From NCBI RefSeq assembly GCF_000519125.1, contig NZ_JAEX01000015.1, forward strand, positions 1 to 64,000: a stretch of DNA of 64,000 nt, given 5' to 3'. Shown in pieces: positions 31,219 through 40,151 of this stretch (positions are counted from its first letter, which is position 1; the number at the start of each line of letters is the position of its first letter). The position numbers and the translations under genes were made by a program. Below the pieces are notes generated by a model. It was given only the letters and a program-made list of their open reading frames with translations. It was not told the DNA's origin and searched no databases. The stretch is from Desulfocurvus vexinensis DSM 17965. Its GTDB lineage: Bacteria > Desulfobacterota > Desulfovibrionia > Desulfovibrionales > Desulfovibrionaceae.

Positions 31219-32379
31219 ATGCGTACAACCTTCCGGGGCATCCTTGCCGCCATCGCCATGGCGGCCCTGGCCGCGGTCCTGGCCGCGCCCGCCTGTCTGG
31301 CCGCCGACCCGTCCGGCGCACCCGTCAAGAACAACGGCCAGAAATGGCGCATCGGCTATTACGAGGGCGGGGAGTACATCGACTACCAGAAGAATTTCAT
31401 CTCCCTGCTGCACGGCCTGCGCGACCTGGGCTGGCTCGACTTCGCCGAGGTGCCGCCCCAGCAGGGCGAGGGCGTGCAGGAGCTGTGGAAGTGGCTGGGC
31501 ACCGTCAAGAGCGACTTCCTGGAATTCGTGCCCGACGCCTGCTACAGCGCCAACTGGGACGACGCCACCCGCGAGGCCACCCGCGCCGCGCTCCTGGAGC
31601 GCCTCTCCGGGCGGCGCGACATCGACCTGATGCTCGCCCTGGGCACCTGGGCCGGGCAGGACCTGGCCGTGGACGGGCACAGCGTGCCCTGCGTGGTCAT
31701 GGCCACCGCAAACCCGCAGACCGCCGGGATCATCAAGAGCGCCGACGACTCCGGGCGCGACAACATCCATGCCCGCATCGCCCCCGAGCGCTTCCTGCAA
31801 CAGGTGCGCGTGTTCCACGACGTGGTCGGCTTCAAGAAGATCGGCGTGGCCTACGAGGACACCCCCGCCGGGCGCACCTACGCCGCTCTGGACGCCCTGG
31901 AGGCCCTGGCCCCCGAGCTGGGCTACCAGATCGTCACCTGCCACACCAAGAGCGACATCGCCGACAAGGCCGAGGCCGAGGCCAGCGCCATCGCCTGCTT
32001 CCGCGAGCTGGCCACCAAGGCCGACGCCATCTACGTCACCGTGCAGGGCGGCGTCAGCGAGCGCAGCCTGCCCGAGGTGGTCAAGATCGCCCTGGACGCG
32101 CGCATCCCGACCTTCTCGCAGAACGGTTCCGACGAGGTCCGCCAGGGCCTGCTGATGAGCATCTCCCTGGCCGGGTACAAGTATGTCGGCCAGTTCTACG
32201 CCCGCACCGTGGGCCAGATCCTGGGCGGCACCAAGCCCCGCGCCCTGGGCCAGATCTTCGAGGACCCGCCCAAGATCGCCATCAACCTCAAGACGGCGGA
32301 GCTCATCCAGTTCGACCCGCCCGTGGACATGCTCCTGGCGGCGGACGAGGTGTTCGAGCAGATCGAGCCCGCGCGCTAG
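31219..32379 (+). CDS. Exported binding protein of the ABC_sub_bind (PF04392-like) family
   Basis: A 386-residue exported protein. A signal peptide covers about residues 1-29 (AMAALAAVLAAPACLAA). The mature protein has a type I binding-protein fold: KWRIGYYEGGEY at the first strand, DLMLALGTWAGQDLA, KIGVAYEDTPAGRTYAA at the inter-domain strand, ADAIYVTVQGGVSE and FSQNGSDEVRQG. This is the TrpX-like family, often next to ABC permeases, but no permease or ATPase is present here. Coupling to a Cache-SpoIIE sensor suggests it may feed ligand information to that sensor. An in-frame ATG at 31153 overlaps the upstream stop; it would add 22 residues before the signal peptide, so the ATG at 31219 is preferred. 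Confidence 0.83.
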   Translation: MRTTFRGILAAIAMAALAAVLAAPACLAADPSGAPVKNNGQKWRIGYYEGGEYIDYQKNFISLLHGLRDLGWLDFAEVPPQQGEGVQELWKWLGTVKSDFLEFVPDACYSANWDDATREATRAALLERLSGRRDIDLMLALGTWAGQDLAVDGHSVPCVVMATANPQTAGIIKSADDSGRDNIHARIAPERFLQQVRVFHDVVGFKKIGVAYEDTPAGRTYAALDALEALAPELGYQIVTCHTKSDIADKAEAEASAIACFRELATKADAIYVTVQGGVSERSLPEVVKIALDARIPTFSQNGSDEVRQGLLMSISLAGYKYVGQFYARTVGQILGGTKPRALGQIFEDPPKIAINLKTAELIQFDPPVDMLLAADEVFEQIEPAR

Positions 32380-32411
32380 CCCGCGCCGACTCCCGAGGAG
32401 CGCGCGCCGGG

Positions 32412-33635
32412 ATGCAGCGGATCATCATCGACTCCCAGAGCAACGGGCTGCTGCGCGGTTCGGCCCTGGAGCAGCGCTACGACCAGCGCGGTGGCCTGTG
32501 CCAGGTGGGCGCAGGCCACCTCGTGCTGACCACCGACCCTGTGGACCAGGATTTCCTGGACTACTGGCAGGGCCTGGGCTTTTCCCTGCCCCGGCTCATG
32601 GCCGTGGGGCCCTTCGACCCCGGGCGGACCCTCTCCGAGCTGGTGCTGGCCAGCCCCGCCGCCTGCGAGGCCATCCGCGCCGTTGCCCGCAGTGGCCCGG
32701 TGCGCCTGGAGTTCTTCTGCATCGAGGAGCCCGAGCGCGCCCTGGCCCGGGGCCTGGGCGTGCCCGCCTACTGCAACTTCGACCTCTCGCGCACCTACGC
32801 CAGCAAGCTGGCCTTCAAGGGCCTGTGCGCCGAACTCGGCCTGCCCACCGCGCCCTGGTTCCACGACCCCGACCCCGGGGCGCTGGTCCGCCAGGGCGCC
32901 GCGCTCATGGCCGGGGGCCAGCGGGTGCTGGTCAAGACCGAAACGGGCATGGGCGGCGTGGGCTGCGGCGGCATGGCTACCCCCGCCGACCCCCAGGCCC
33001 TGGCCCTGGCCGTGCGCGACCTTGCCGGGCGCGACGGGGCCCTGTTCCTGGAAACGCGCATCGAGCCCCTGCGCGTCGAGCTTTCCGCGCACTGGGAAAT
33101 CACCGCCGACGGCCAGGTGGCGGACGTGTCCGTCTTCGATTCCATCAGCGTGGACAACTCCTACCGGGGCACCGCCCACCCCGCCAGCCGCGAGCCCGCC
33201 CTGGCCGAGGCCGCCCGGAGCACCGTGCTGGAGACCCTGGGCCCGCACCTCGCCCGCCACGGCGCCCTGGGCTTCTACTGCTGCGACATCCTCGCCGACG
33301 CCTCCGGCACCCTGCACTGGAACGACTTCAACCCCCGCAAGGGCGCCAGCCTCTATGTGCGCGACATGGTGCGCCGCCTGCGCGCCGCCCGCCTGGGCGA
33401 CCAGCCCGTCCACTACTGGCACGAGGGCTTGCGCCTGCGCCGCCCCCTGGCCGTGGCTCAGGTCCTGGCGCGGCTGCGTGGCCTGCTGGACCCCGGCCCC
33501 GGGCCTTTTCTCGTGCTCTCCAACCCGGGCATCACGCCCTTTGCCCGCGCCGACCTGACCGCCATCTGCGCCGAATCCCGCGCCCAGGCCCGCGCGCTGC
33601 TGGACGTCGCCCGCACCCGGTTGGACGCCGCGTAG
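32412..33635 (+). CDS. ATP-grasp domain protein
   Basis: A 407-residue enzyme with an ATP-grasp fold. The pre-ATP-grasp helix is YASKLAFKGLCAELGLPTAPW. The nucleotide-binding strand is RVLVKTETGMGGVGCGG, with Lys and a Gly-rich loop, and the second half has LFLETRIEPLRVELSAHWEI. The metal-binding acid/Asn pair is in LHWNDFNPRKGAS. ATP-grasp enzymes join a carboxylate to an amine, thiol or imino group through an acyl phosphate. No membrane segment is seen. GAGGAG lies upstream of the ATG. It is 32 bases after the binding-protein gene and is the last in the direction of transcription before a strong terminator. The substrates are unknown; a peptide- or amide-forming product sensed by the upstream proteins is a guess. 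Confidence 0.8.
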   Translation: MQRIIIDSQSNGLLRGSALEQRYDQRGGLCQVGAGHLVLTTDPVDQDFLDYWQGLGFSLPRLMAVGPFDPGRTLSELVLASPAACEAIRAVARSGPVRLEFFCIEEPERALARGLGVPAYCNFDLSRTYASKLAFKGLCAELGLPTAPWFHDPDPGALVRQGAALMAGGQRVLVKTETGMGGVGCGGMATPADPQALALAVRDLAGRDGALFLETRIEPLRVELSAHWEITADGQVADVSVFDSISVDNSYRGTAHPASREPALAEAARSTVLETLGPHLARHGALGFYCCDILADASGTLHWNDFNPRKGASLYVRDMVRRLRAARLGDQPVHYWHEGLRLRRPLAVAQVLARLRGLLDPGPGPFLVLSNPGITPFARADLTAICAESRAQARALLDVARTRLDAA

Positions 33636-33906
33636 TGCGCCTGCGCGCGGGTTCGCACGGCCCTGCGGCTTCCGGGCCGGGCGGCTGTCCGGCTCGTTCG
33701 CCCGGCCCCAGGGGGGCGGCTGCCGCCCAACGGCATTCGCGCTTCGCCCCGCCCGCGCGCCCTGCCGCCTGCCCGCGCGCCATCTCCTCGGGCAGCCGGA
33801 TTTCCTGCCGCGCGCGTGCGCGTGCCCTGCCGCTGCGACCAGGAAAAGTCCTGCGACCATCCGTGCGCGCCCTGCCCGCGCGCCCGCCCTGGCCGGGGCG
33901 CCAAGG
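33636..33906. other. GC-rich spacer between convergent operons
   Basis: No convincing gene on either strand; open frames here are low-complexity Arg/Ala/Pro strings. It contains GCCGGATTTCC-like motifs similar to those in the 42.3-42.5 kb repeat region. It ends at a strong palindromic terminator. Confidence 0.5.
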
Positions 33907-33951
33907 CCAGCCGGGCCGGATTCCCCTGGAGGAATCCGGCCCGGCTGGTTT
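33907..33951. terminator. Perfect 18-bp palindromic terminator between convergent operons
   Basis: CCAGCCGGGCCGGATTCC pairs perfectly with GGAATCCGGCCCGGCTGG across a six-base loop, followed by TTT. It separates the ATP-grasp operon from the end of livF. Confidence 0.8.
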
Positions 33952-34019
33952 CTGATGGGGCGGGTGCGGCGTTCTTTCCGGCGCACCCGCCCGGCACTGG
34001 GGGCGCGGCGCCCCGCTAG

Positions 34020-34745
34020 CTAGCCGCCGAGGTAGGCCTTCTTGACCTCGGGGTCGTTCATGAGCGTGTCCGAGGGGCCGTGGGCGACGATCTCGCCGGT
34101 GTCGATGACGTAGCCCCGGTGGGCGAACTTGAGGGCCAGGCGGGCGTTCTGCTCCACGAGCAGGATGGTCAGGCCCTCCTCGTTGAGCTGCTTCAGGGTG
34201 CGGAACATCTCGTACATGAGCAGCGGCGCCAGGCCCATGGAGGGCTCGTCCAGCAGCAGGACCTTGCAGCCGCTCATGATGGCGCGGCCCACGGCGAGCA
34301 TCTGCTGCTCGCCGCCGGACAGGGACTCCGAGCGCTGCTTGCGGCGCTCGGCCAGCCGGGGGAAGAGGTCGAAGATGCGCTCCAGGTCGCGGTGCAGGTT
34401 GTCGGTGTCCTTGCGGGCGTAGGTCGCCAGGGTCAGGTTTTCCATGACCGTGAGGTTGCCGAAGATGTGGCGGCCTTCGGGGGTCAGGGCGACGTGCAGG
34501 TCGGACACGACCTTGTGCGGCGGCGTGTTCAGGATGGACTGGCCCTTGAAGAGGATGTCGCCGGAGATGACCTTGGGGGCCTCGGGCGGGGGCAGGCGCA
34601 TGATGGAGTGCAGGGTGGTGGACTTGCCCGCGCCGTTGGAGCCGATGAGGGTCACGATCTCGCCCTCGTCCATGGTGAAGGAGATGCCGTGCAGGGCCTC
34701 GATGTTGCCGTACTTGACGTAGAGGTTCTTGATTTCGAGCAGCAT
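34020..34745 (-). CDS. livF: Branched-chain amino acid ABC transporter ATPase LivF
   Basis: A 241-residue ATPase, standard LivF length. Walker A GSNGAGKST, signature LSGGEQQ, Walker B LLLDEPS and the switch His region ILLVEQNA are all present; ALTPEGRHIF is characteristic of LivF. It powers uptake with LivG through the LivHM permease. Its ATG overlaps the last base of the livG stop (TGATG), so translation is coupled. It is the last gene of livJHMGF. Confidence 0.96.
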   Translation of the reverse strand: MLLEIKNLYVKYGNIEALHGISFTMDEGEIVTLIGSNGAGKSTTLHSIMRLPPPEAPKVISGDILFKGQSILNTPPHKVVSDLHVALTPEGRHIFGNLTVMENLTLATYARKDTDNLHRDLERIFDLFPRLAERRKQRSESLSGGEQQMLAVGRAIMSGCKVLLLDEPSMGLAPLLMYEMFRTLKQLNEEGLTILLVEQNARLALKFAHRGYVIDTGEIVAHGPSDTLMNDPEVKKAYLGG

Positions 34746-35512
34746 CAGATGTTCTCGTCTCCCAGGTAGGCCTTGATGACCTTGGGGTTGGTCTGGATGT
34801 CCTCGGGCCCGCCCTCGGCGATGGTGGCGCCGAAGTCGATGACCTTGATCTCCGAGCACAGGGTCATGACGACCTTCATCTGGTGTTCGATCATCCAGAT
34901 GGTGATGTCGAACTCGCGGTGGATCCACTGCACGAGCTTGATGAGACCCTCGACATCGGCGGAGTTCAGCCCCGCGGCGGGCTCGTCGAGCAGCAGCAGC
35001 TTGGGCTGGATGGACATGGCCCGGGCGATTTCCACACGGCGCTGCAGGCCGTAGGGCAGGTTGCGGGGCCGCTCGTCGGCGTAGGCGCGCAGGTCCATGG
35101 CTTCGAGCAGCGAGTAGGCGATCTTGTCGATCTCGCGCTCGCGCGACAGGTAGTTGCGGGTGCGCGCGAAGCAGTCCCACAGGCTGTAGCCCATGCGGTA
35201 GTGCTGGGCGATGCGGATGTTGTCCAGCACGGACATGTCGTGCCACAGGCGGATGTTCTGGAAGGTGCGCGCCACGCCCAGGGCCGTGACCTTGTGGGGC
35301 TTGAGGCCCTTGGTGTTCACGCCGTCGAAGGTGATGGTCCCCTCGGTGGGCTGGTAGAACCCGGAGGTCAGGTTGAAGATGGTGGTCTTGCCCGCGCCGT
35401 TGGGGCCGATGAGGCCCACCAGCGAACCTTTCTCGATGGCGATGTTGAAGTCGGACACGGCCTGGAGGCCGCCGAACTTCTGGGTCAATCCTTGTATTTC
35501 CAGCAGAGCCAT
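34745..35512 (-). CDS. livG: Branched-chain amino acid ABC transporter ATPase LivG
   Basis: A 255-residue ATPase. Walker A GPNGAGKTT, the LivG-type signature NLPYGLQRRVEIARAM, Walker B LLLDEPAAGLN, and TFQNIRLWHDMSVLDNI mark the subgroup. It works as a heterodimer with LivF. GGAG precedes the start, 24 bases after livM. Confidence 0.96.
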   Translation of the reverse strand: MALLEIQGLTQKFGGLQAVSDFNIAIEKGSLVGLIGPNGAGKTTIFNLTSGFYQPTEGTITFDGVNTKGLKPHKVTALGVARTFQNIRLWHDMSVLDNIRIAQHYRMGYSLWDCFARTRNYLSREREIDKIAYSLLEAMDLRAYADERPRNLPYGLQRRVEIARAMSIQPKLLLLDEPAAGLNSADVEGLIKLVQWIHREFDITIWMIEHQMKVVMTLCSEIKVIDFGATIAEGGPEDIQTNPKVIKAYLGDENI

Positions 35513-35536
35513 GGGTCCGGTCTCCGGTGGTCGCGG

Positions 35537-36613
35537 TTACTTGAAGGTATAGAACTTTCGCAGGCGCGGGAACACGTCGGAAAGCTCCTTGTTGCCCAGG
35601 ATGCCTTCGGGCCGGAACTGCATGAGCAGGATGAGGATCAGCGGGATGATGACCCACTTCCAGACCTGGGAGATCTCGTAGCCGTCGGGTAGCAGGCCGA
35701 CGGTGTGCATGACGCCGTCCAGGGCGGGGATGCCGAAGCGCAGGGCCTCGACGAGCAGGGTGAACAGGATGGCGGCCAGCACCGCGCCGGACATGGAACC
35801 CATGCCGCCCAGGTAGACCATGACCATGCATTCGGTGGACTTGAGGATGTTGAAGCTTTGCGGGTTCACGTAGCCGTAGGCGTGGGCGTACAGCCCGCCC
35901 GCGATGCCCGCCACGCCCGAGGAGAGCATGAAGGCGATGAGCTTCATCTTGTTGGTGTTCACGCTCATGATCTCGGCGGCCACCTCGTCCTGGCAGATGG
36001 AGATGATGCCCTTGCCGTAGGTGGAGGCCACGAAGCGCCGCAGCAGCCAGACCGAAAAGACGGTGCCGGCCAGCACCCAGATGAGCATCCAGGGGATGTC
36101 CAGGGTGTCGTGCATGGAGTTGATGACGCGCTTCATGCCCGAGAAGCCGCGCGGGCCGCCGATGGCGTCGATGTTCTCGATGCCGGAGATGACCATGTAG
36201 TTCACGGCCAGGGTGATGATGGCCAGGTAGTCGCCGCGCGTCTTGAACGAGGGCAGGGCCACGACGAGGCCCACCAGGGCGGCGACCACCCCGCCGACCA
36301 GCACGGCCACGGGGAAGAACCACATGGCCAGGGAGGGGTCGAGCAGGGCCGGGCCGAACACGCGGTCCTTGGTGAAGAAGATGACCGTGATCAGGGACGA
36401 GACGTAGGCGCCCACGCACATGAACCCCGCGTGCCCGCAGGAGAACTCACCCATGTAGCCGTTGACCAGGTTCAGGCTGGTGGCCAGGATGATGTTCATG
36501 CCCATGAGCATGAGCACGCTTTGGATGTAGAGGTCCATGTGCCCGGCGTGTGCGAAGAGCACAATGGCCATTGCGCCGGCGGCCAAAAAGGCGTTGAAGG
36601 TGTATTTCTGCAT
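35537..36613 (-). CDS. livM: Branched-chain amino acid ABC transporter permease LivM
   Basis: A 358-residue inner-membrane permease with about nine or ten hydrophobic segments (AAGAMAIVLFAHAGHMD, ALVGLVVALPSFKTRGDYLAI, MLIWVLAGTVFSVWLL). The coupling motif region is ARTFG-like SICQDEVAAEIMSVNTNKMKL, which contacts the ATPase, and INGYMGEFSCGHAGF-like NLVNGYMGEFSCGHAGFMC is a hallmark. The C-terminus (RPEGILGNKELSDVFPRL) is extended compared with short family members. It pairs with LivH and lies 18 bases after livH. Confidence 0.94.
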   Translation of the reverse strand: MQKYTFNAFLAAGAMAIVLFAHAGHMDLYIQSVLMLMGMNIILATSLNLVNGYMGEFSCGHAGFMCVGAYVSSLITVIFFTKDRVFGPALLDPSLAMWFFPVAVLVGGVVAALVGLVVALPSFKTRGDYLAIITLAVNYMVISGIENIDAIGGPRGFSGMKRVINSMHDTLDIPWMLIWVLAGTVFSVWLLRRFVASTYGKGIISICQDEVAAEIMSVNTNKMKLIAFMLSSGVAGIAGGLYAHAYGYVNPQSFNILKSTECMVMVYLGGMGSMSGAVLAAILFTLLVEALRFGIPALDGVMHTVGLLPDGYEISQVWKWVIIPLILILLMQFRPEGILGNKELSDVFPRLRKFYTFK

Positions 36614-36631
36614 CGTGGAGCGTCTCTTGGG

Positions 36632-37558
36632 TTAGATCTTCGTGGTCTTGGCGACGCCGAACAGGCCCGTGGGCTTCCACCACAGGATGAGCAGCAGCAC
36701 GGAAAACGCCATCATGTCGCGCAGGGTGGAGGGGAAGACGGCCACCACGCCGATCTCGATGAAGCCGAGCAGGAATCCGCCCAGAAACGCGCCGCGGATG
36801 TCGCCGATGCCGCCGACCACGGCGGCGATGAACGCCTTCCAGCCGATGAGCGCGCCCATGTAGGGCTCAAGGATCGGATAGGACATGGCGAACATGAAGC
36901 CCGCCAGCCCCGCGAAGCCCGAGCCCAGGATGAAGGTGAACACGATGATGGTGTTCACGGGGATGCCCATGAGCGGGATGGCGAACTTGTCGTAGGAGAT
37001 GCCGCGCATGGCCATGCCGATCTTGGTCCTGGTGACGACGAAATGCAGGAAAAGGAAGACGGCGATGGCGGTGAAGATGACCGCGACCTTCAAGTTGGTC
37101 ACCGAGATGTTGCCGAAGGTCCACACGGCCTTGTCGATGAGCTCGGGGAACTTCTTGCGGCTTGCGCCCAGCAGCGCCAGGTTGCCGTTCTCCAGGATCA
37201 GCCCGCACATCAGCGCGGTGATGACCACGTAGAGCCTGTGCGCGCCCTTGTTGCGCAGGGGGCGGTAGGCGATGCGCTCCAGGGTCACTCCCACGCACGA
37301 GGTCAGCACCATGGTCAGCGGGATGGAGAGCATGAGCACCGCCATGCCGGACATGGCGCCCGGGCTGATGAGCCCGTATTCGCCCAGGAAAAATGTCGCC
37401 ACGAAGAAGGCGATATACGCGCCGACCATGAAGATGTCGCCATGGGCGAAGTTGATGAGCAAAAGCACGCCGTAGACCAGCGTGTAGCCCACCGCGATCA
37501 GTGCGTAGAAGCTGCCGAACTGGAGCGCGTTGATGATGTTCTGGATCAGGATTTCCAC
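36632..37558 (-). CDS. livH: Branched-chain amino acid ABC transporter permease LivH
   Basis: A 308-residue permease. Typical LivH features are INALQFGSFYALIAVGYTLVYG, LLINFAHGDIFMVGAYIAFF and RAIAYD-type RGISYDKFAIPLMGIPVNT, with about eight membrane segments. It starts with GTG, preceded at ten bases by AAGGAGGAG. It forms the translocation pore with LivM. A 129-base gap separates it from livJ; the higher-expressed binding protein thus precedes the membrane genes, as is usual. Confidence 0.94.
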   Translation of the reverse strand: MEILIQNIINALQFGSFYALIAVGYTLVYGVLLLINFAHGDIFMVGAYIAFFVATFFLGEYGLISPGAMSGMAVLMLSIPLTMVLTSCVGVTLERIAYRPLRNKGAHRLYVVITALMCGLILENGNLALLGASRKKFPELIDKAVWTFGNISVTNLKVAVIFTAIAVFLFLHFVVTRTKIGMAMRGISYDKFAIPLMGIPVNTIIVFTFILGSGFAGLAGFMFAMSYPILEPYMGALIGWKAFIAAVVGGIGDIRGAFLGGFLLGFIEIGVVAVFPSTLRDMMAFSVLLLILWWKPTGLFGVAKTTKI

Positions 37559-37687
37559 GGCGAAAAGCTCCTCCTTGGCTGCCTGGGGCCGCGCGGCGGC
37601 GGGCCCGCAGCAGGGGGGGTCGGATGAACGAGGCGGCGGAGACCGTGTGGCCTCCGCCGCCGTTGCGTCCTTTGCGTCAGGCTGTGC

Positions 37688-38848
37688 CTACGGGCAGACC
37701 TGCTCGGTGAACACGAACTCGCCCGCGTCGTTGATCTTGACGACCACGGCGCACTTGATGGGGTCGCCCTGCTCGTCGAACTTCATGGAGCCGGTGATGC
37801 CCTCGAAGGAGGGGATGGCGGCCAGCGCTTCGCGGATGGCGGCGCGCTGCTTGCGGATGTCGGAATTCACGGAGCCAGCGTTCTTCACGGCCTCAAGCAT
37901 GATGTTGGTGGCGTCCCAGGTCAGGGCGGCCACGTCGTCCGGAGTCTCGCCGTACTTGGCGGCGTAGCGGTCGATGAAGACCTTGGTGGCGCCGGTGGCG
38001 CCAGCGGCGGCGTAGTGGGTCGAGAAGTACTGGCCCTTGCAGTCGTCGCCGCACAGGGTCATCAGCTCGGCGGAGCCCCAGGCGTCGGCGCCCATGACGG
38101 GGCCGGTCCAGCCCAGGTCGTGAGCCTGCTTGAGGATCAGGGCCACCTGGTTGTAGTTGTCGGGCAGGAAGATGAAGTCGGGCTTGGCGGCGATGATCTT
38201 GGTCAGCTGGGCGGAGAAGTCCTGGTCCTTGGTGCCGTGGGACTCGAAAGCCAGTACCGTGCCGGCGCCGTGCTTCTTCTCGAAGTCCATCTTGAAGATC
38301 TCGGCCAGGCCCTTGGAGTAGTCGTTGGAGATGTCGAAGAGCACCGCAGCGGTCTTGGCGCTGAAGGTCTTGGTGGCGAAGTCAACGGCCACGGGGCCCT
38401 GGAAGGGGTCCAGGAACGCGGCGCGGAAGACCCAGGGACGGTCCAGGGTGGCGTCGGGGTTGGTGGACCAGGGGGAGATCATCGGGGTCTGGTTGTCGTC
38501 GCAGGTGCCGCCGGCGGGCACGGCCTGCTTGGACGAGTTGGGGCCGATGATGGCCATGACCTGGTCGCGTTCGATGAGCTTCAGGGCCACGTTGACGGCG
38601 GAGTCGGCCTTGGACTCGTTGTCCTCGTAGACGAACTCGAGCATGTACTTCTGGCCGCCGACTTCCAGGCCGCCCGCGGAGTTGATGTCCTCCTTGAGCA
38701 TTTCGGCGGCGCGCTTGGACGACTCGCCGACCTTGGGGATGTCACCGGTCAGCTCCAGGTTGAAGCCGATCTTGATGGTCTGGGCGGCCAGGGCCACCGA
38801 GGACATCAGGAAAACAGAGGCCAGGGCCAGGAACAGCGCTTTACGCAT
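37688..38848 (-). CDS. livJ: Branched-chain amino acid binding protein LivJ
   Basis: A 386-residue periplasmic binding protein. A signal peptide (ALFLALASVFLMSSVALA) is followed by the type I fold TIKIGFNLELTGDIPKVGESSKRAAEM. Other family marks are VMAIIGPNSSKQAVPAGGTC, TPMISPWSTNPDATL, and AAVLFDISNDYSKGLAE. A Cys pair late in the protein (TLCGDDCKGQ) could form a disulfide. GAGGAGGA precedes the ATG. It is the first gene of the liv operon and delivers Leu/Ile/Val or related amino acids. A distinct ligand is possible because many LivJ-like proteins bind other amino acids. Confidence 0.92.
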   Translation of the reverse strand: MRKALFLALASVFLMSSVALAAQTIKIGFNLELTGDIPKVGESSKRAAEMLKEDINSAGGLEVGGQKYMLEFVYEDNESKADSAVNVALKLIERDQVMAIIGPNSSKQAVPAGGTCDDNQTPMISPWSTNPDATLDRPWVFRAAFLDPFQGPVAVDFATKTFSAKTAAVLFDISNDYSKGLAEIFKMDFEKKHGAGTVLAFESHGTKDQDFSAQLTKIIAAKPDFIFLPDNYNQVALILKQAHDLGWTGPVMGADAWGSAELMTLCGDDCKGQYFSTHYAAAGATGATKVFIDRYAAKYGETPDDVAALTWDATNIMLEAVKNAGSVNSDIRKQRAAIREALAAIPSFEGITGSMKFDEQGDPIKCAVVVKINDAGEFVFTEQVCP

Positions 38849-39213
38849 GAAGATCCTCCTCTCGTGGAAAACGGGTTCACAACTGACGATGGATTCAGAT
38901 ACATGAAGTCCATGCAAATAGGAAGATTCAAGCGTGGACAAAAATGCCAAAACACGGGCCCTGTGCGGCTTTTCGGAACGGATGGGTCCTGTTTTTGGAA
39001 TTCCGGTCCAGAAGTGGCGCGGGTTTTCGACTTACAAAATTGTGAAGCACATTTTTTTCAGTTTGCGAAACCGGCCCCCGGGCGGACGCAGGCGGACGCC
39101 GGGCGGAGCCGGGCCCGCAGGGCCCCGGGGCGCGGTTGTGCTCGCCGGGGTTTTGCGGTAGCTCATAAGGCCCGCCCGCAAGGGCGCAGGCCCAGGAACC
39201 AGGGAGGATCGCC
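38849..39213. other. Divergent intergenic region livJ/gmhA
   Basis: About 365 bases with AT-rich patches (around 38900-38960 and 39030-39065, including a run of seven T). It must carry the promoters for livJ (leftward) and gmhA (rightward), but no box pair with good spacing could be picked. No gene was seen. Confidence 0.5.
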
Positions 39214-39831
39214 ATGTCCGAAGAGACCCGCAGGATCGTGCTGGAGCACTCCGCCGCCGGGTGCGAGCTGCGCGAGAGATTTTTCCGCGACGAGGTGGAC
39301 AAGGTCGTGGAGGTGGCCCGGGTCATGGCCGTGTGCCTGGCGCGCGGCGGCAAGCTGCTGTTCGCGGGCAACGGCGGCTCGGCGGCGGACGCCCAGCACC
39401 TGGCGGCGGAGTTCGTCAACCGCTTCCTTTTGGAGCGGCCCCCCCTGCCCGCCGTGGCCTTGACCACGGACACGTCCATACTTACTGCAATCGGCAACGA
39501 CTACGGCTTCGAGCAGGTGTTCGAGAAGCAGGTCCTGGCCCTGGGGGCGCGCGGCGACGTGCTGTGCGCCATCTCCACCTCGGGCAACAGCGCCAACCTC
39601 GTGCGCGCCCTGCGCGCCGCGCGCGAGAAGGGCGTGGTCACGGTGGGCATGACCGGGCAGGGCGGGGGCGAAATGGCCCCGTACTGCGACCATCTGCTCA
39701 TGGTTCCCGGCCGCCACACCCCGCTGGTGCAGGAAGTGCAGATCGCGGCGGGGCACATGCTGTGCAGGCTGGTGGACTACTATCTCTTCGAGGCGGTCAT
39801 GGAGCTGACCCCCTACCTCGAAGGCGACTGA
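39214..39831 (+). CDS. gmhA: Phosphoheptose isomerase (sedoheptulose-7-phosphate isomerase)
   Basis: A 205-residue SIS-domain enzyme that converts sedoheptulose 7-phosphate to D-glycero-D-manno-heptose 7-phosphate, the first step to ADP- or GDP-heptose for lipopolysaccharide. Signatures are [41 protein letters not shown] for phosphate binding, and the C-terminal [11 protein letters not shown] with metal-type residues. Length matches GmhA. GGGAGGA precedes the ATG. It is followed at 16 bases by a zinc-ribbon gene and then hemC, but shares no pathway with them. Confidence 0.93.
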   Translation: MSEETRRIVLEHSAAGCELRERFFRDEVDKVVEVARVMAVCLARGGKLLFAGNGGSAADAQHLAAEFVNRFLLERPPLPAVALTTDTSILTAIGNDYGFEQVFEKQVLALGARGDVLCAISTSGNSANLVRALRAAREKGVVTVGMTGQGGGEMAPYCDHLLMVPGRHTPLVQEVQIAAGHMLCRLVDYYLFEAVMELTPYLEGD

Positions 39832-39847
39832 TCACGCGGAGGGCGCA

Positions 39848-40081
39848 ATGCCGATCTACGAATACAGGTGCGACAAGTGCGGCAAGGAGTTCGAGGAGCT
39901 GGTCTTCGGGACCGACGAGGTCGTGAAGTGCCCGGCCTGCGGTTCGGACCGCACGGGGCGGCTCATGTCCTGCTGCCGCCACAAGTCCGCCGGCGGCGCG
40001 GGCCTGGGCCAGGCCTCGGCCCCGGCCTCGGGCGGCGGCTGCTCGGGCTGCTCGGGCGGCAACTGCTCCACCTGCCACTAG
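39848..40081 (+). CDS. Small FmdB/CxxC_CxxC zinc-ribbon protein
   Basis: A 77-residue protein. The N-terminal zinc ribbon is [18 protein letters not shown] with CPACGSD as the second knuckle, the usual FmdB-type regulatory-protein pattern. A Gly/Ser/Cys-rich tail follows, with Cys pairs [19 protein letters not shown] precedes the start. It may be co-transcribed with gmhA upstream and hemC downstream. The exact role of the family is unclear. Confidence 0.9.
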   Translation: MPIYEYRCDKCGKEFEELVFGTDEVVKCPACGSDRTGRLMSCCRHKSAGGAGLGQASAPASGGGCSGCSGGNCSTCH

Positions 40082-40151
40082 GGCGGTTTTTCGTCGCGGC
40101 CCTGCCCCCCGGCGGGGCCGCGTTCATCACTTTCCCAAGGACAAGGACCGG

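Noticed and set aside
33419-33436. Sigma-54-like TGGCAC...TTGC
   Set aside because: Lies inside the ATP-grasp coding region with a six-base instead of five-base spacer; probably chance.
34020-36419. 799-codon minus-strand open frame across livF-livG-livM
   Set aside because: Only its last 241 codons are LivF; the rest is an out-of-frame shadow of livG and livM.
36447-36683. Small frames inside liv genes
   Set aside because: Out-of-frame to clear permease sequence and without ribosome-binding sites.
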